Source: Ga0077527 sp964533495 (GTDB taxonomy: Bacteria > Pseudomonadota > Gammaproteobacteria > Burkholderiales > SG8-41). From it: DNA of 47,419 nt. The stretch spans positions 1-47,419 of the forward strand of contig CAZHJU010000026.1 in the NCBI GenBank assembly GCA_964533495.1. Reading direction: 5' to 3'. Made by a program: the position numbers and the translations under genes. This document shows positions 8,216 to 16,602 of the stretch, piece by piece (positions within the stretch are counted from its first letter, which is position 1; each line of letters starts with the position of its first letter). Under the pieces are notes generated by a model that did no database searches, was not told the origin of the DNA, and saw only the letters and a program-made list of their open reading frames with translations.

Positions 8216-11212
8216 TCAGGTTGCGGCGCGGGATACGCGGCACAGCAGCGACTTGAGATTGGTCTGGTCCGAGACCGGGTCCCGCTGGGTCTTGTCGGTG
8301 AGGAAGTTCACCGAACGCCAGGGATGGTAGGGCTGGCGTTCGCCCCAGCCGATGGGAACGAACACGGCGTCCGGACGGATGCCGGTGCTCACCCAGGCCA
8401 CGGCATCGATCGCGCCGTGACCGGTTTCGATGTGCACCTTTTCGCCGTCCGCGATGCCGAGGGCCGCCGCCTTGTCCGGATGGATCTGGCAGAACAGGTC
8501 CGGCCACATTTCCTCGGCCTGCCAGAAATAATGCGTCCAGCTGTGGAAATGCGCCGCCGAAGGACGTCCGGTGAGAAGCTGGGTGTCGTATCCCTGCAGG
8601 CGCAGTTGGGCGCCCGGACCCGTGTCCGGGGAGGAAACGATCCGCGCCCGCGACGTTCCGGTCGCGGGTTCGTAGAACGGGGAGATCACGCCGGCGTCCG
8701 AATCGCTGTGCTCGAATTCGAGGTAGGGCAGGTCGATGAGCTGTTCGCGCTCGGAATAGAATTCGGGCAGTGCCGACAGACCCAGCACCTGGAATTTTTT
8801 CTCGATCGCTTCCGTCCAGAATTCCAGCTTGCCGCTGGCGGTCGGGAAACGGTGCCCCGGCGGCGCGCCCGGCGCCGTCGTGCCTTCCAGGTACAGGGTT
8901 TCGATCTCGGGCGCGTCCTCGCTCGCGACCGGGTGCCGCACCCAGCGCCATGGCACCGAATGCAGCCGTTCCTGCGTGCAGCCGCGGATGAGCGGGCTGC
9001 CGATGCAGGCCTCGTCCCAGAACACGCGCGAGTCCTTGTACCGCTCCTGCAGCACGTCCTCGAACCCCAGGCGTTTCCCGAGCTCGATCCAGATCCAGCC
9101 GTCGGACTTCGCCTCGCCCGGCGGCTCGATCATCTTGTCGATCCACACGATGCGGCGGTCGTCGTTGGAGCGCCCGATCTCGCCCTTCTCGATTCCGGTG
9201 GCGACGGGCAGGACATAGTCCGCGTAAGCCGAGGTCTCGTTGGGGAAAAGCTCGATATGGACCAGCAGGTCGAGGGACTCGAATGCCGCGCGCGCCTTGT
9301 CCTGTCCGGGCCACTGCGCGAGGGGATTGTTGCAGGCGATCAGCGCGCGCAGCGGGTACGGCTTGCCGTGCAGCATCGCGTCGGTCCATCCGGCGGGGCT
9401 GCGCCGCACTTTCTGGCGGTTGATTTTGGCGCGGCGGTGCGGCGGCGCGTTCGCCCGGATGGGGCTGCCGTGGGTCATGTTGAAGTAGGCGCCGCCGCGG
9501 CGGCCCCAGTTGCCGGTGATGGCCGCGAGGAACATCAGCACGCGGTTGGTCTGCGTGCCGTTGGTGTGCTGGTTGACGCCGCGGCTCGCGAAAATCACGC
9601 AGCCGTCGGCGGCGGCGATTTCCCCGGCGAGCCTGCGCGTTTCGGCGGCGGGGATGCCCGTGATCGGCTCGGCCCATTCCGGGGTGTATCCGCGCTCCAG
9701 TATGAAGTCGCGCCATTTTTCGAATCCGAGAATCCAGTCGCCGCAGAAACGCCTGTCGTGGAGGTTGTTGGCGAGGATGTGCTGGCACATGGCGAGTCCG
9801 AGCGCCATGTCCGTGCCGGACCGGATGGCAAGCCAGCGGTCCGCCTTCGACGCGGTGGCCGTCAGCCGCGGATCCACGACGACCATTCTGGCGTTGTTGC
9901 GGATGCACCAGTCGTTGACCATGCCGAAATAGACCGGCCGCGTCTCCGCCTGGTTGTCGCCGATGTAGACGTAAAGGCTGGCCGAGCCGATGTCGCCGGG
10001 GGTGTAGCTGTTGCCGCTGCCGACGCGTCCCTGGGTCAGTTCGAAGGCGACGCTTTTGGCGGCGCCGCAGAAAGGGTCGGTGCCGTCCTTGTTGGGCGTG
10101 CCCCACATCTGCGCGAAAAGCCGGGTATAGCCGCGGCCCTCGAGCGTGCCGGTGCGCGTGCCGATGAACATGGCGAGCGCTTCCGGCCCGTAGGCGTCGC
10201 GCACCTGTTTCAGCTTTTCCGCGATTTCGTCGAGCGCCTGGTCCCAGGAGATGCGCTCGAAGCGGTTTTCGCCGCGCGCGCCCACGCGCTTGAGGGGGTG
10301 ACGCAGGCGGTGCTCGCTGTGGTAGAGCTGGAGCGTGAGCTGGGATTTCGGGCAGACGCGGCCCTTGAGCAGCGGATCGTCGTCGTTTCCGGTGATGCGG
10401 ACGAGCTCGTCCCCCTTGAAATGAAACTTCACGCTGCAGCAGTTGAAACAGATGTTGCAGCCGCCCGGCACCACCCGGTCCGCGGAGACTTCGTCGCGCG
10501 GTTTGCCGTAGGGGAACGCGGGAACGGACTTCATCACCACGGCCTGGGAATTCCGGTTGTCCATGAACGCGGGCCGGCGCGCGTTCCGGGGCGGAATGCG
10601 CGCCGGAATCTGCGCTGCGGTCGCGGTGGGGTTGTCCCGCGATGGCAGGCGTTCCAGATAAATCGTCGCCGGCCCGAGCAGGAAATGGTCGTGGTCGCGC
10701 GGCGCCCGGCCTTCGGACGCCGCCTCGGCGAGCAGCTCGGCGCGTTTGCCGAAGCGGATCGCCTGGGTGGGGCACACGCTGGCGCATGCCGTGGTCGCCG
10801 CGCCTTCCGCGCGGCGTTCCACGCACAGATCGCATTTGACCGCGTGATGGCCCTTCGGATCGTAGCCCATGGCGCTGTAGGGGCAGGCCATCACGCATTC
10901 GCCGCAGCCGGTGCAGCGCGATTCGTCGACGCGCACGATGCCGGTCGCCGGATCCTTGGTGATCGCCTTCGGATTGACCGGACAGGCGCGCAGGCAGGCG
11001 GGGCGCTCGCAGTGCTGGCAGGTCAGTGTCAGAAAGGCGAGTCCCGCCTCTTCTTCCAGGGCGCTGGCCCACACCACCTTGTTGCGGTATTCGCCGGGGC
11101 CGAGGCGGTGTTCCTGCTTGCACGCGGCCTCGCAGCTCTTGCAGCCGGTGCAGCGTTCCAGATCGATCAGCAGGGCGAGACGCCCGGCGGGTCCGTGGTC
11201 GACAGTGTCCAT
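8216..11212 (-). CDS. Fused four-cluster ferredoxin and molybdopterin oxidoreductase
   Basis: One uninterrupted 998-residue frame. Residues 1-190 are a PsrB/FdhB-type ferredoxin with 16 Cys in four sets (21/24/27/31, 65/68/73/77, 100/103/106/110, 127/130/143/147). After a Pro/Arg-rich linker (about 190-245) comes a Mo-bis-PGD catalytic subunit: N-terminal 4Fe-4S Cys252, 255, 259 and 287, and Cys382 (DPFCGAAKS) as probable molybdenum ligand, as in formate dehydrogenase and polysulfide reductase. These parts are normally separate proteins. Internal Met217 and Met227 lack Shine-Dalgarno sequences, which favours a true fusion. There is no Tat signal, so it faces the cytoplasm. Start 11212 follows GGGGAGG and lies 2 bases after the cytochrome b stop. 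Substrate unknown. Confidence 0.85.
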   Translation of the reverse strand: MDTVDHGPAGRLALLIDLERCTGCKSCEAACKQEHRLGPGEYRNKVVWASALEEEAGLAFLTLTCQHCERPACLRACPVNPKAITKDPATGIVRVDESRCTGCGECVMACPYSAMGYDPKGHHAVKCDLCVERRAEGAATTACASVCPTQAIRFGKRAELLAEAASEGRAPRDHDHFLLGPATIYLERLPSRDNPTATAAQIPARIPPRNARRPAFMDNRNSQAVVMKSVPAFPYGKPRDEVSADRVVPGGCNICFNCCSVKFHFKGDELVRITGNDDDPLLKGRVCPKSQLTLQLYHSEHRLRHPLKRVGARGENRFERISWDQALDEIAEKLKQVRDAYGPEALAMFIGTRTGTLEGRGYTRLFAQMWGTPNKDGTDPFCGAAKSVAFELTQGRVGSGNSYTPGDIGSASLYVYIGDNQAETRPVYFGMVNDWCIRNNARMVVVDPRLTATASKADRWLAIRSGTDMALGLAMCQHILANNLHDRRFCGDWILGFEKWRDFILERGYTPEWAEPITGIPAAETRRLAGEIAAADGCVIFASRGVNQHTNGTQTNRVLMFLAAITGNWGRRGGAYFNMTHGSPIRANAPPHRRAKINRQKVRRSPAGWTDAMLHGKPYPLRALIACNNPLAQWPGQDKARAAFESLDLLVHIELFPNETSAYADYVLPVATGIEKGEIGRSNDDRRIVWIDKMIEPPGEAKSDGWIWIELGKRLGFEDVLQERYKDSRVFWDEACIGSPLIRGCTQERLHSVPWRWVRHPVASEDAPEIETLYLEGTTAPGAPPGHRFPTASGKLEFWTEAIEKKFQVLGLSALPEFYSEREQLIDLPYLEFEHSDSDAGVISPFYEPATGTSRARIVSSPDTGPGAQLRLQGYDTQLLTGRPSAAHFHSWTHYFWQAEEMWPDLFCQIHPDKAAALGIADGEKVHIETGHGAIDAVAWVSTGIRPDAVFVPIGWGERQPYHPWRSVNFLTDKTQRDPVSDQTNLKSLLCRVSRAAT

Positions 11213-11214
11213 GG

Positions 11215-12024
11215 TCAGCCTCCCCAGGCCGTGATGTGCCACCAGGTGACCGGCCCGCCATCCGCGACATATCCGGCGAAGAAAGTCACGGTGACCACGT
11301 GCACGGCGATGCCGGCCACGAACAGCCACGCGAGCGCCATGTGCAGCGGCCGCCACCAGGCCTGTCGTGCCGGCACGGCCTGCCGCGTGCCCAGCAACAT
11401 CGTTTCCTCGCGGGCGAGCCGGCGGTAGGCCAAGGCCAGCCGCGGGTTGCGGACGACATGCGGCAGATTCACCGAGAACGTGCCTTCGGTTGCCTGCGGA
11501 TCGAGTGTTTCGAGCAGGCGACGCTTCTCGACGATGATTTGCCGCAGCCGTTCCCGCGCGGCGTGGTCCGGCACGCGGAACGCGGGCGCCTTGGTCGAAA
11601 ACGTCGCGGCCATGTGCCGCGAGCCGCGCACGCGCGCCCAGATTCCCAGGATGGCCAGGGCGAGCAGCGCCAGCAGCAACAGCGCCGGCGGACGGCGCAG
11701 AAAACCGCCCGAATGGATGGCGATGAGCACCATGCCCGCCAGCGAGCAGGCCACGTGCGCGTTGAACCAGCCCACCGGATTCGCGCTGCTTCCGCCGCGC
11801 TTGGCGAGCACGAACGCGACCGGGACCAGCAGCAGCGTCACGCCGGCGATGCCGGCCAGGTAAAGTTCCGGGCTGCCCGGCACGAGCCAGGCCTCGGGTA
11901 TCAGCGGACGCATGGAAAACCACGCGCCCATTGCCGCCATTGCCGTTCCGGCCAGCACAAGCAACTGCTTGTCAGAAATGTCGTATCGGGTCATGAAAGC
12001 ACCAGGACGGGTCGTCGTTGTCAT
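11215..12024 (-). CDS. Diheme cytochrome b-type membrane subunit
   Basis: 269 residues with about five hydrophobic segments (roughly 19-36, 52-74, 87-104, 112-131 and 227-251). Two of them carry His pairs spaced 14 residues apart, His90/His104 and His228/His242, the pattern of a membrane cytochrome b binding two haems. A charged loop (about 133-225) separates them. It would anchor the fused ferredoxin-molybdoenzyme encoded 2 bases downstream and exchange electrons with the quinone pool. Residues 1-10 may be extra: Met11 at 11994 (MTRYD) is an alternative start, and neither start has a convincing Shine-Dalgarno. It resembles no well-known subunit closely enough for a gene name. Confidence 0.8.
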   Translation of the reverse strand: MTTTTRPGAFMTRYDISDKQLLVLAGTAMAAMGAWFSMRPLIPEAWLVPGSPELYLAGIAGVTLLLVPVAFVLAKRGGSSANPVGWFNAHVACSLAGMVLIAIHSGGFLRRPPALLLLALLALAILGIWARVRGSRHMAATFSTKAPAFRVPDHAARERLRQIIVEKRRLLETLDPQATEGTFSVNLPHVVRNPRLALAYRRLAREETMLLGTRQAVPARQAWWRPLHMALAWLFVAGIAVHVVTVTFFAGYVADGGPVTWWHITAWGG

Positions 12025-12353
12025 GTTTCGGGGCAGGAAAGCAAGAAAGGGCTCGGGGAACTCGTGGTTTTTGTTTTTCCTTCATGCGCCCCGGGCAGAT
12101 CGTTTGCGGAATTCCCCAGCGGAAAAAGGCTTAAAAACAGTATCGCAGCCGCAGGATGCCGGAATCTGCTATCTGCATGACAATTCATGGCGAAATCGCC
12201 GGTCGTCTTCCTGTGCAAGAGCCGGCGGCTGACCCCCGGCCGGCCGGAATTCCCAGGAAGAGGACGGCTGTTTTGTCGGGGTTGTGCAAGCGGGTGCGTC
12301 GGACGGAAGAGCACCGCCGTCCGTCCGGCTGCTTGCGGGTAGAATTTCCCCCC
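12025..12353. other. Divergent intergenic region
   Basis: 329 bases between the cytochrome b gene (minus) and the Nudix gene (plus). It contains a T-rich run (12067-12081) and must hold promoters for both directions. I see no convincing -35/-10 pair, FNR box (TTGAT-N4-ATCAA) or gene here. Confidence 0.5.
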
Positions 12354-12989
12354 ATGAATGATCCGTCTCCGGCAGTCGTTGCGTCCGGCCGTCTTTCGTT
12401 GACGCTCGATGCCATCCGCGCCGGCCTGCGGCGGCCGCCCCCGCCGCCCGAGCCGTTGGACCTGCACATGATTTCGCTGCGCGAGGGCACCAGGGTCGTC
12501 GATGCCGCGGTGCTGGTGCCGCTGGTGAACCGGCCGCAGGGCCTGCAACTGCTGCTGACCCAGCGCACGGCGCATCTGCGCGACCACGGCGGGCAGGTCA
12601 GTTTTCCCGGCGGGCGGGTCGAGCCGGAGGATTCCGACCGCGAGGCGACGGCGCTGCGTGAAATGGCGGAAGAGGTCGGCATCACGGCCGACAGGGTGAC
12701 GCTGCTTGGCCGCCTGCCCGGTTATGAAATTCCTTCGGGTTTCCGCATCACGCCGGTGGTCGGCTGGCTGGAGCCGCCTTTCGAGGTGCTGCCCGACGCC
12801 TTCGAGGTGGCCGACGTGTTCGAGGCGCCGCTCGCGCATTTCCTCGATCCCGCGAACTACCAGCGCCGCGAGTACCGTTTCCGCGGCCGCCACCGCCATT
12901 ACCTGGCGATTCCCTGGGCCGGGCGTTACATCTGGGGCGCGACGGCGGGCATGCTCTACAGTCTGTGCCGGATGCTCGATGGCCAGTAA
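12354..12989 (+). CDS. CoA pyrophosphatase-type Nudix hydrolase (NudL-like)
   Basis: 211 residues. The signature of the NudL/UPF0035 subgroup is clear: LLLTQRTAHLRDHGGQVSFP followed by GGRV (residues 67-88), running into the Nudix box with ALREMAEEVGI (100-110; Arg102, Glu103, Glu106 and Glu107 as metal and catalytic residues). Members hydrolyse CoA and acyl-CoA to phosphopantetheine and 3',5'-ADP, or related nucleotide diphosphates, in the cytoplasm. The start at 12354 is the first Met fitting the family length; the open frame back to 12156 lacks similarity. The patatin gene overlaps its end by 11 bases, indicating translational coupling. Confidence 0.9.
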   Translation: MNDPSPAVVASGRLSLTLDAIRAGLRRPPPPPEPLDLHMISLREGTRVVDAAVLVPLVNRPQGLQLLLTQRTAHLRDHGGQVSFPGGRVEPEDSDREATALREMAEEVGITADRVTLLGRLPGYEIPSGFRITPVVGWLEPPFEVLPDAFEVADVFEAPLAHFLDPANYQRREYRFRGRHRHYLAIPWAGRYIWGATAGMLYSLCRMLDGQ

Positions 12990-14175
12990 CCCGGCCGTGC
13001 CCCGGCAGCGGACGATGAATGCGCCCGCGAAGACCGGACTCTCGACCGGCCTGATCATGAGCGGCGGCGGCGCGCGCGCGGCCTACCAGGTTGGCGTGCT
13101 GCGCGCGCTGGAAGACCTGCTGCCGAAGGGGGCGCCCAATCCCTTTCCGATCATCTGCGGCACTTCCGCCGGCGCGATCAACGCCGCGGTGCTGGCCACC
13201 GACGCCAACAACTTCCGCCGCGGCGTGCGCCGGCTGACGGCGGTATGGAAAAATTTTCACGTCGACCAGGTCTATCGCGCCGACGCGCGCGGTGCGCTGG
13301 GCAACAGCGCGCGCTGGCTGCTGTCGGCGGTTTCCGGCGGACGGCTGACCCGCGGCGCGATTTCGCTGCTCGACAACTCGCCGCTCGCCGACCTGCTCGA
13401 CTGCCACGTCGACTTTCCGGCGATCGGGCGCAACATCGAGGCCGGGCACCTGGAAGCCTTCGCGGTGACCTGCTCCGGCTACACCAGCGGCCAGTCGGTG
13501 ACTTTCTACCAGGGGGGCGCCAGCCTCGCCGGCTGGGCGCGCGCGCGCCGCATCGGCGTGGCGATGCCGATCGGCCTGCCGCACCTGATGGCCTCCAGCG
13601 CGCTGCCCTTCATCTTTCCGCCGGTGAGGATCAACCGCGAGTATTTCGGCGACGGCTCGATGCGCCAGATCGCACCGGTGAGTCCGGCGCTGCACCTCGG
13701 CGCCGACCGCCTGCTGGTGATCGGCGTCGGCCGCCAGGCGAAGCAGGCGGCGGTGCGCGTGCCTTCGGACGGTTATCCGCCGCTGGCGCAGATCGCCGGC
13801 CACGCGCTCGACAGCATCTTCCTCGATTCGCTGGAGGTCGATCTCGAGCGCCTGCAGCGCATCAACCGCACGCTGGCGATCATCCCGCCGGAGACGCTGG
13901 AGAAAAACGGCTACCCGCTGCGCGCGGTCGATTTCCGGGTGATCACGCCCAGCGTGCCGCTGAGCCAGATCGCCGCGCGGCACGCGCAGGAACTGCCGCG
14001 GGTGATCCGCGGGCTGCTGCAAACCGTCGGCGCGATGAAGCGCAACGGTTCCAACCTGGTGTCGTACCTGCTGTTCGAGCGGGGCTATTGCCGCGAGCTG
14101 CTCAAGCTCGGCTATGGCGACACGATGGCGCAGAAGGACGACCTGCTGGCTTTTCTCGGTCACGGCGGGCGCTGA
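12979..14175 (+). CDS. Patatin-like phospholipase
   Basis: 398 residues of the patatin/RssA serine-hydrolase family. The oxyanion-hole motif is SGGGARAAYQ (28-37), the nucleophile elbow GTSAG has Ser63, and the catalytic dyad Asp is Asp225 in FGDGSMR. It should hydrolyse acyl esters of phospholipids at the membrane or in the cytoplasm; there is no signal peptide. The C-terminal part (from about 240) is the extended helical region typical of proteobacterial patatins. The start at 12979 overlaps the Nudix stop; Met13 at 13015 is an equally possible start. The downstream methyltransferase begins on the last base of this stop codon, so the three genes form a coupled operon. Confidence 0.9.
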   Translation: MASNPAVPRQRTMNAPAKTGLSTGLIMSGGGARAAYQVGVLRALEDLLPKGAPNPFPIICGTSAGAINAAVLATDANNFRRGVRRLTAVWKNFHVDQVYRADARGALGNSARWLLSAVSGGRLTRGAISLLDNSPLADLLDCHVDFPAIGRNIEAGHLEAFAVTCSGYTSGQSVTFYQGGASLAGWARARRIGVAMPIGLPHLMASSALPFIFPPVRINREYFGDGSMRQIAPVSPALHLGADRLLVIGVGRQAKQAAVRVPSDGYPPLAQIAGHALDSIFLDSLEVDLERLQRINRTLAIIPPETLEKNGYPLRAVDFRVITPSVPLSQIAARHAQELPRVIRGLLQTVGAMKRNGSNLVSYLLFERGYCRELLKLGYGDTMAQKDDLLAFLGHGGR

Positions 14176-14807
14176 TGACGGCGGACAAGCCCTGGTCCGA
14201 AGCCTGCGAGCGCAACCGCGGGCCGATCCTCGAAGTGCTGCGCGGGGCTTTCGCCAATGCCACGCGGGCGCTCGAGATTGGCGCCGGCACCGGGCAGCAC
14301 GCGGTGTTTTTCGCCGCGGCGCTGCCGCATCTCGCATGGCAGCCCAGCGATCGCGCGGAACATCTGCCGGGAATCGCCGCCTGGCGCGACGAAGCCGCGC
14401 TGCCGAACCTGCTGCCGCCGCTGGCGCTCGACGTCGACGACGCGGACTGGCCGGTCCGGTCCTGCGACGCGCTGTTCAGCGCCAACACGCTGCACATCAT
14501 GGGCTGGCCTTCGGTGGAGCGTTTTTTCCGCGGCGCGGGGCGGGTGTTGCGGCCCGGCGGCGCGCTCGCGGTGTACGGGCCCTTCCGCTACGGCGGCCGC
14601 CACACCGCGCCTTCGAACGCGCAGTTCGATGCCTTTCTGCGCGAACGCAATCCACGCAGCGGCATCCGCGATTTCGAGGCGGTGAACGCGCTGGCCGCCG
14701 CGGAAGGCCTGGTGTTCGTCGCCGATCACGCGATGCCCGCCAACAACCGCACGTTGCTGTGGCGCCGCGCCGGCGGCGGTTGCCAGTCGCCGGCACAGCC
14801 GGTATAA
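14175..14807 (+). CDS. DUF938 family SAM-dependent methyltransferase-like protein
   Basis: 210 residues with a class I methyltransferase fold: motif I ALEIGAGTGQHA (about 33-44), an acidic motif LALDVDD and a FSANTLHIMGW motif IV region, the last being a hallmark of DUF938. The substrate is unknown. The start codon shares one base with the patatin stop (TGATG), so translation is coupled. No membrane segment or signal peptide is present; the protein is cytoplasmic. The last residues (GGGCQSPAQPV) are outside the family core. Confidence 0.88.
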   Translation: MTADKPWSEACERNRGPILEVLRGAFANATRALEIGAGTGQHAVFFAAALPHLAWQPSDRAEHLPGIAAWRDEAALPNLLPPLALDVDDADWPVRSCDALFSANTLHIMGWPSVERFFRGAGRVLRPGGALAVYGPFRYGGRHTAPSNAQFDAFLRERNPRSGIRDFEAVNALAAAEGLVFVADHAMPANNRTLLWRRAGGGCQSPAQPV

Positions 14808-14893
14808 CGGACGGAGCATCCCCGGCGCCGCGCGCCGGGAAAAAATCCCTTGTTCAACGCATTGCCGTTCCGCATGGACGGCGGGTAAACGAC

Positions 14894-15400
14894 ATGAGCC
14901 GCGCATTCGTGAAGGAAAGCGACGACGACCTCGCCGCCGGCGAACTGCCGGAGCGGCCGGTGCCCGCGCACGCCAACTACGTCACGCCGCAGGGCCTGGA
15001 ACTGCTGCGCGCGCGGGTGCGCGAACTCGCGGAGCAGCACGAGCAGCTGAAGGCGCTGGCCGGGGAGGATTCGGAAGCGAAGCGCAAGCTGCGCGAGGTC
15101 GAGCGCGACCAGCGTTATTTCATCGCGCAGCTCGAACGCGCCGAGCCGGTCGATCCGGCGCGGCATCCGCGCGGCGAAGTGCGCTTCGGCGCCACGGTGA
15201 AGGTCGAGGAGGCCGGCGGCCGCGTCGAGACCTTCAGCATCGTCGGCGACGATGAGGCCGACGTCGCCGCCGGCCGCATCAGCTGGGCCTCGCCGCTGGC
15301 GCGTTCGCTGCTCGGCGCGCGCGTCGGCGACACCGTCAAGTGGCGGCGCCCGGTGGGCGAGACGGAAGTCGAGATCGTGGCCATCGATTATCCGCGGTGA
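14894..15400 (+). CDS. GreA/GreB-family transcription elongation factor paralogue
   Basis: 168 residues with the two Gre domains: an N-terminal coiled coil (about 30-85) and a C-terminal FKBP-like domain (about 90-168; FGATVKVEEAGG, VGDDEADVAAGRISWASPLARSLLG). It should insert the coiled coil into the RNA polymerase secondary channel. Canonical GreA/GreB place Asp and Glu at the hairpin tip in a GDxSEN motif; here the tip reads AGEDSEAK, so acidic residues remain but the motif is altered and the hairpin looks shorter. The opening SRAFVKESDDD is typical of the GreB-like paralogue of beta- and gammaproteobacteria. It may therefore modulate polymerase rather than stimulate transcript cleavage. 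GreB proper would lie elsewhere. Confidence 0.85.
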   Translation: MSRAFVKESDDDLAAGELPERPVPAHANYVTPQGLELLRARVRELAEQHEQLKALAGEDSEAKRKLREVERDQRYFIAQLERAEPVDPARHPRGEVRFGATVKVEEAGGRVETFSIVGDDEADVAAGRISWASPLARSLLGARVGDTVKWRRPVGETEVEIVAIDYPR

Positions 15401-15417
15401 TACTCGTGGATTTATTG

Positions 15418-15430
15418 TAAGTACTTGATT
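15418..15430 (-). promoter_or_regulatory. IHF-like AT-rich site, copy B
   Basis: On the minus strand the sequence is AATCAAGTACTTA, an exact WATCAANNNNTTR match, with the A/T tract continuing to 15444. It ends 14 bases before the CobD-like start. It shares the 16-mer TTGATTTTAAACAATA (15425-15440 on plus) with copy E. Confidence 0.5.
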
Positions 15431-15444
15431 TTAAACAATATTTT

Positions 15445-16365
15445 ATGAAATTCCTCGCGCTGGTGCTGGCGTTGCTGCTGGAACAGGCCTGGCCCTTGCG
15501 CCGCGGCAATCCGTTCTACGCGGCTTTCGAGCGTTATGCCGACATCCTCGAGCAGCGCTTCAACGGGCTGCAGGCCAGCCACGGCGCGATCGCGTGGATG
15601 GTGGCGGTGTTGCCGCTGGCGCTGGTCACGGCGGTCGTTTACGCGCTGCTGCGCGAGGCGAACGCGCTGCTGGCGCTGGCCTGGAGCATCGCGGTGCTCT
15701 ACATCGCGATGGGCTTTCGCCGCTTCAGCCACTGCTTCACCGAAATCGCGCAGGCCCTGCGCGAGCAGGACATCGCCGCCGCGCGCGACGTGCTCGGCCG
15801 CTGGCGCGGCGTGCCCGCCGACGAGTTCAATGCCGCGGAGGTTTCGCGGGTGGCGATCGAGCTCGGGCTGCTGCAGGCGCACCGCTACGTGCTCGGCCCG
15901 ATCTTCTGGTTCGTGATTCTGGGGCCCGTCGGCCCGGTGATGTACCGCGCGGCCGATCTGCTCGCCGAGCGCTGGGGATGCCGGGTGGATCCCGAAAAAC
16001 GCGCCTTCGCGTTTTTTGCCGAGCGCGCGTTCTTCTGGATCGACTGGCTGCCGGCGCGGATCACCGCCGGCAGTTTCGCGATTGCCGGAAACTTCGAGGA
16101 CGCGATCTACTGCTGGCGCACGCAGGCCGGCGGCTGGGGGCGCGGCGCCGAAGGCGTGGTGCTGGCGAGCGGCGCCGGCGCGCTGGGCATCCGGCTCGGC
16201 GGCGCGCTGCGCGAGGAGGGCATGCTCAACCAGCGGCCCGAGTTGGGCATCGGCGAGGAGGTCGAAGTCGAGGATCTGCGCGGCGCGGTGGGCCTGATCT
16301 GGCGCGCGCTGGTGATCTGGCTGTTCCTGCTGCTGATTGCGTCGATGGCGCGCGCGCTAGGCTGA
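15445..16365 (+). CDS. CobD/CbiB-family membrane protein
   Basis: 306 residues with several membrane helices (about 48-68, 72-90, 150-172 and 284-304). The family motif GNFEDAIYCWRTQA (about 218-231) corresponds to the conserved active-site region of CobD/CbiB, the adenosylcobinamide-phosphate synthase. In betaproteobacteria this short form is a separate subgroup, also reminiscent of AmpE, and not necessarily part of cobalamin synthesis; no other cob gene is near. The ATG follows directly on an AT-rich element (copy B) and has no Shine-Dalgarno, so the start is uncertain. Confidence 0.82.
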   Translation: MKFLALVLALLLEQAWPLRRGNPFYAAFERYADILEQRFNGLQASHGAIAWMVAVLPLALVTAVVYALLREANALLALAWSIAVLYIAMGFRRFSHCFTEIAQALREQDIAAARDVLGRWRGVPADEFNAAEVSRVAIELGLLQAHRYVLGPIFWFVILGPVGPVMYRAADLLAERWGCRVDPEKRAFAFFAERAFFWIDWLPARITAGSFAIAGNFEDAIYCWRTQAGGWGRGAEGVVLASGAGALGIRLGGALREEGMLNQRPELGIGEEVEVEDLRGAVGLIWRALVIWLFLLLIASMARALG

Positions 16366-16391
16366 ACGCGGTTCACGCCTGCTTCGGATTC

Positions 16392-16419
16392 CTGGATTCC
16401 GGCGTGCGCCGGAATGACG
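16392..16419. repeat. REP-like palindrome, copy 1
   Basis: CTGGATTCCGGC-GTGC-GCCGGAATGACG: the inner arms ATTCCGGC/GCCGGAAT are perfectly inverted around a four-base loop. It lies 26 bases after the CobD-like stop, in a convergent interval, and can fold as a hairpin in either transcript. Confidence 0.8.
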
Positions 16420-16443
16420 TATCTCCGTATTCCGTACGTCCAC

Positions 16444-16481
16444 CGTCATTCCGGACGCGCGAAGCGCGATCCGGAATCCAG
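16444..16481. repeat. REP-like palindrome, copy 2 (inverted, longer loop)
   Basis: Same outer arms (CGTCATTCCGG ... CCGGAATCCAG) in the opposite orientation to copies 1 and 3. A nested inverted sequence, CGCGCGAAGCGCG, fills the loop, giving an extended hairpin. Confidence 0.75.
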
Positions 16482-16537
16482 CAGCAGTCGATGGCGCACG
16501 TGTTCGGCTGATATCGTCTCCCGAACTGCCCGGACTT

Positions 16538-16565
16538 CTGGATTCCGGCATTCGCCGGAATGACG
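16538..16565. repeat. REP-like palindrome, copy 3
   Basis: CTGGATTCCGGC-ATTC-GCCGGAATGACG. It is identical to copy 1 except for the loop bases and has the same orientation. It lies 37 bases beyond the rsgA stop, so it may also act as the rsgA terminator. Confidence 0.8.
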
Positions 16566-16602
16566 GGGTTCGGGTATCTATGCCCCGGCCGTTGCCCGTT
16601 CC

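Noticed and set aside
8324..11428. 1034-codon open frame on the plus strand
   Set aside because: It lies antisense to the ferredoxin-molybdoenzyme, which has clear Cys motifs; the product is Arg/Gly/Ala/Asp-rich without any domain. Long antisense frames are expected from the strong codon bias.
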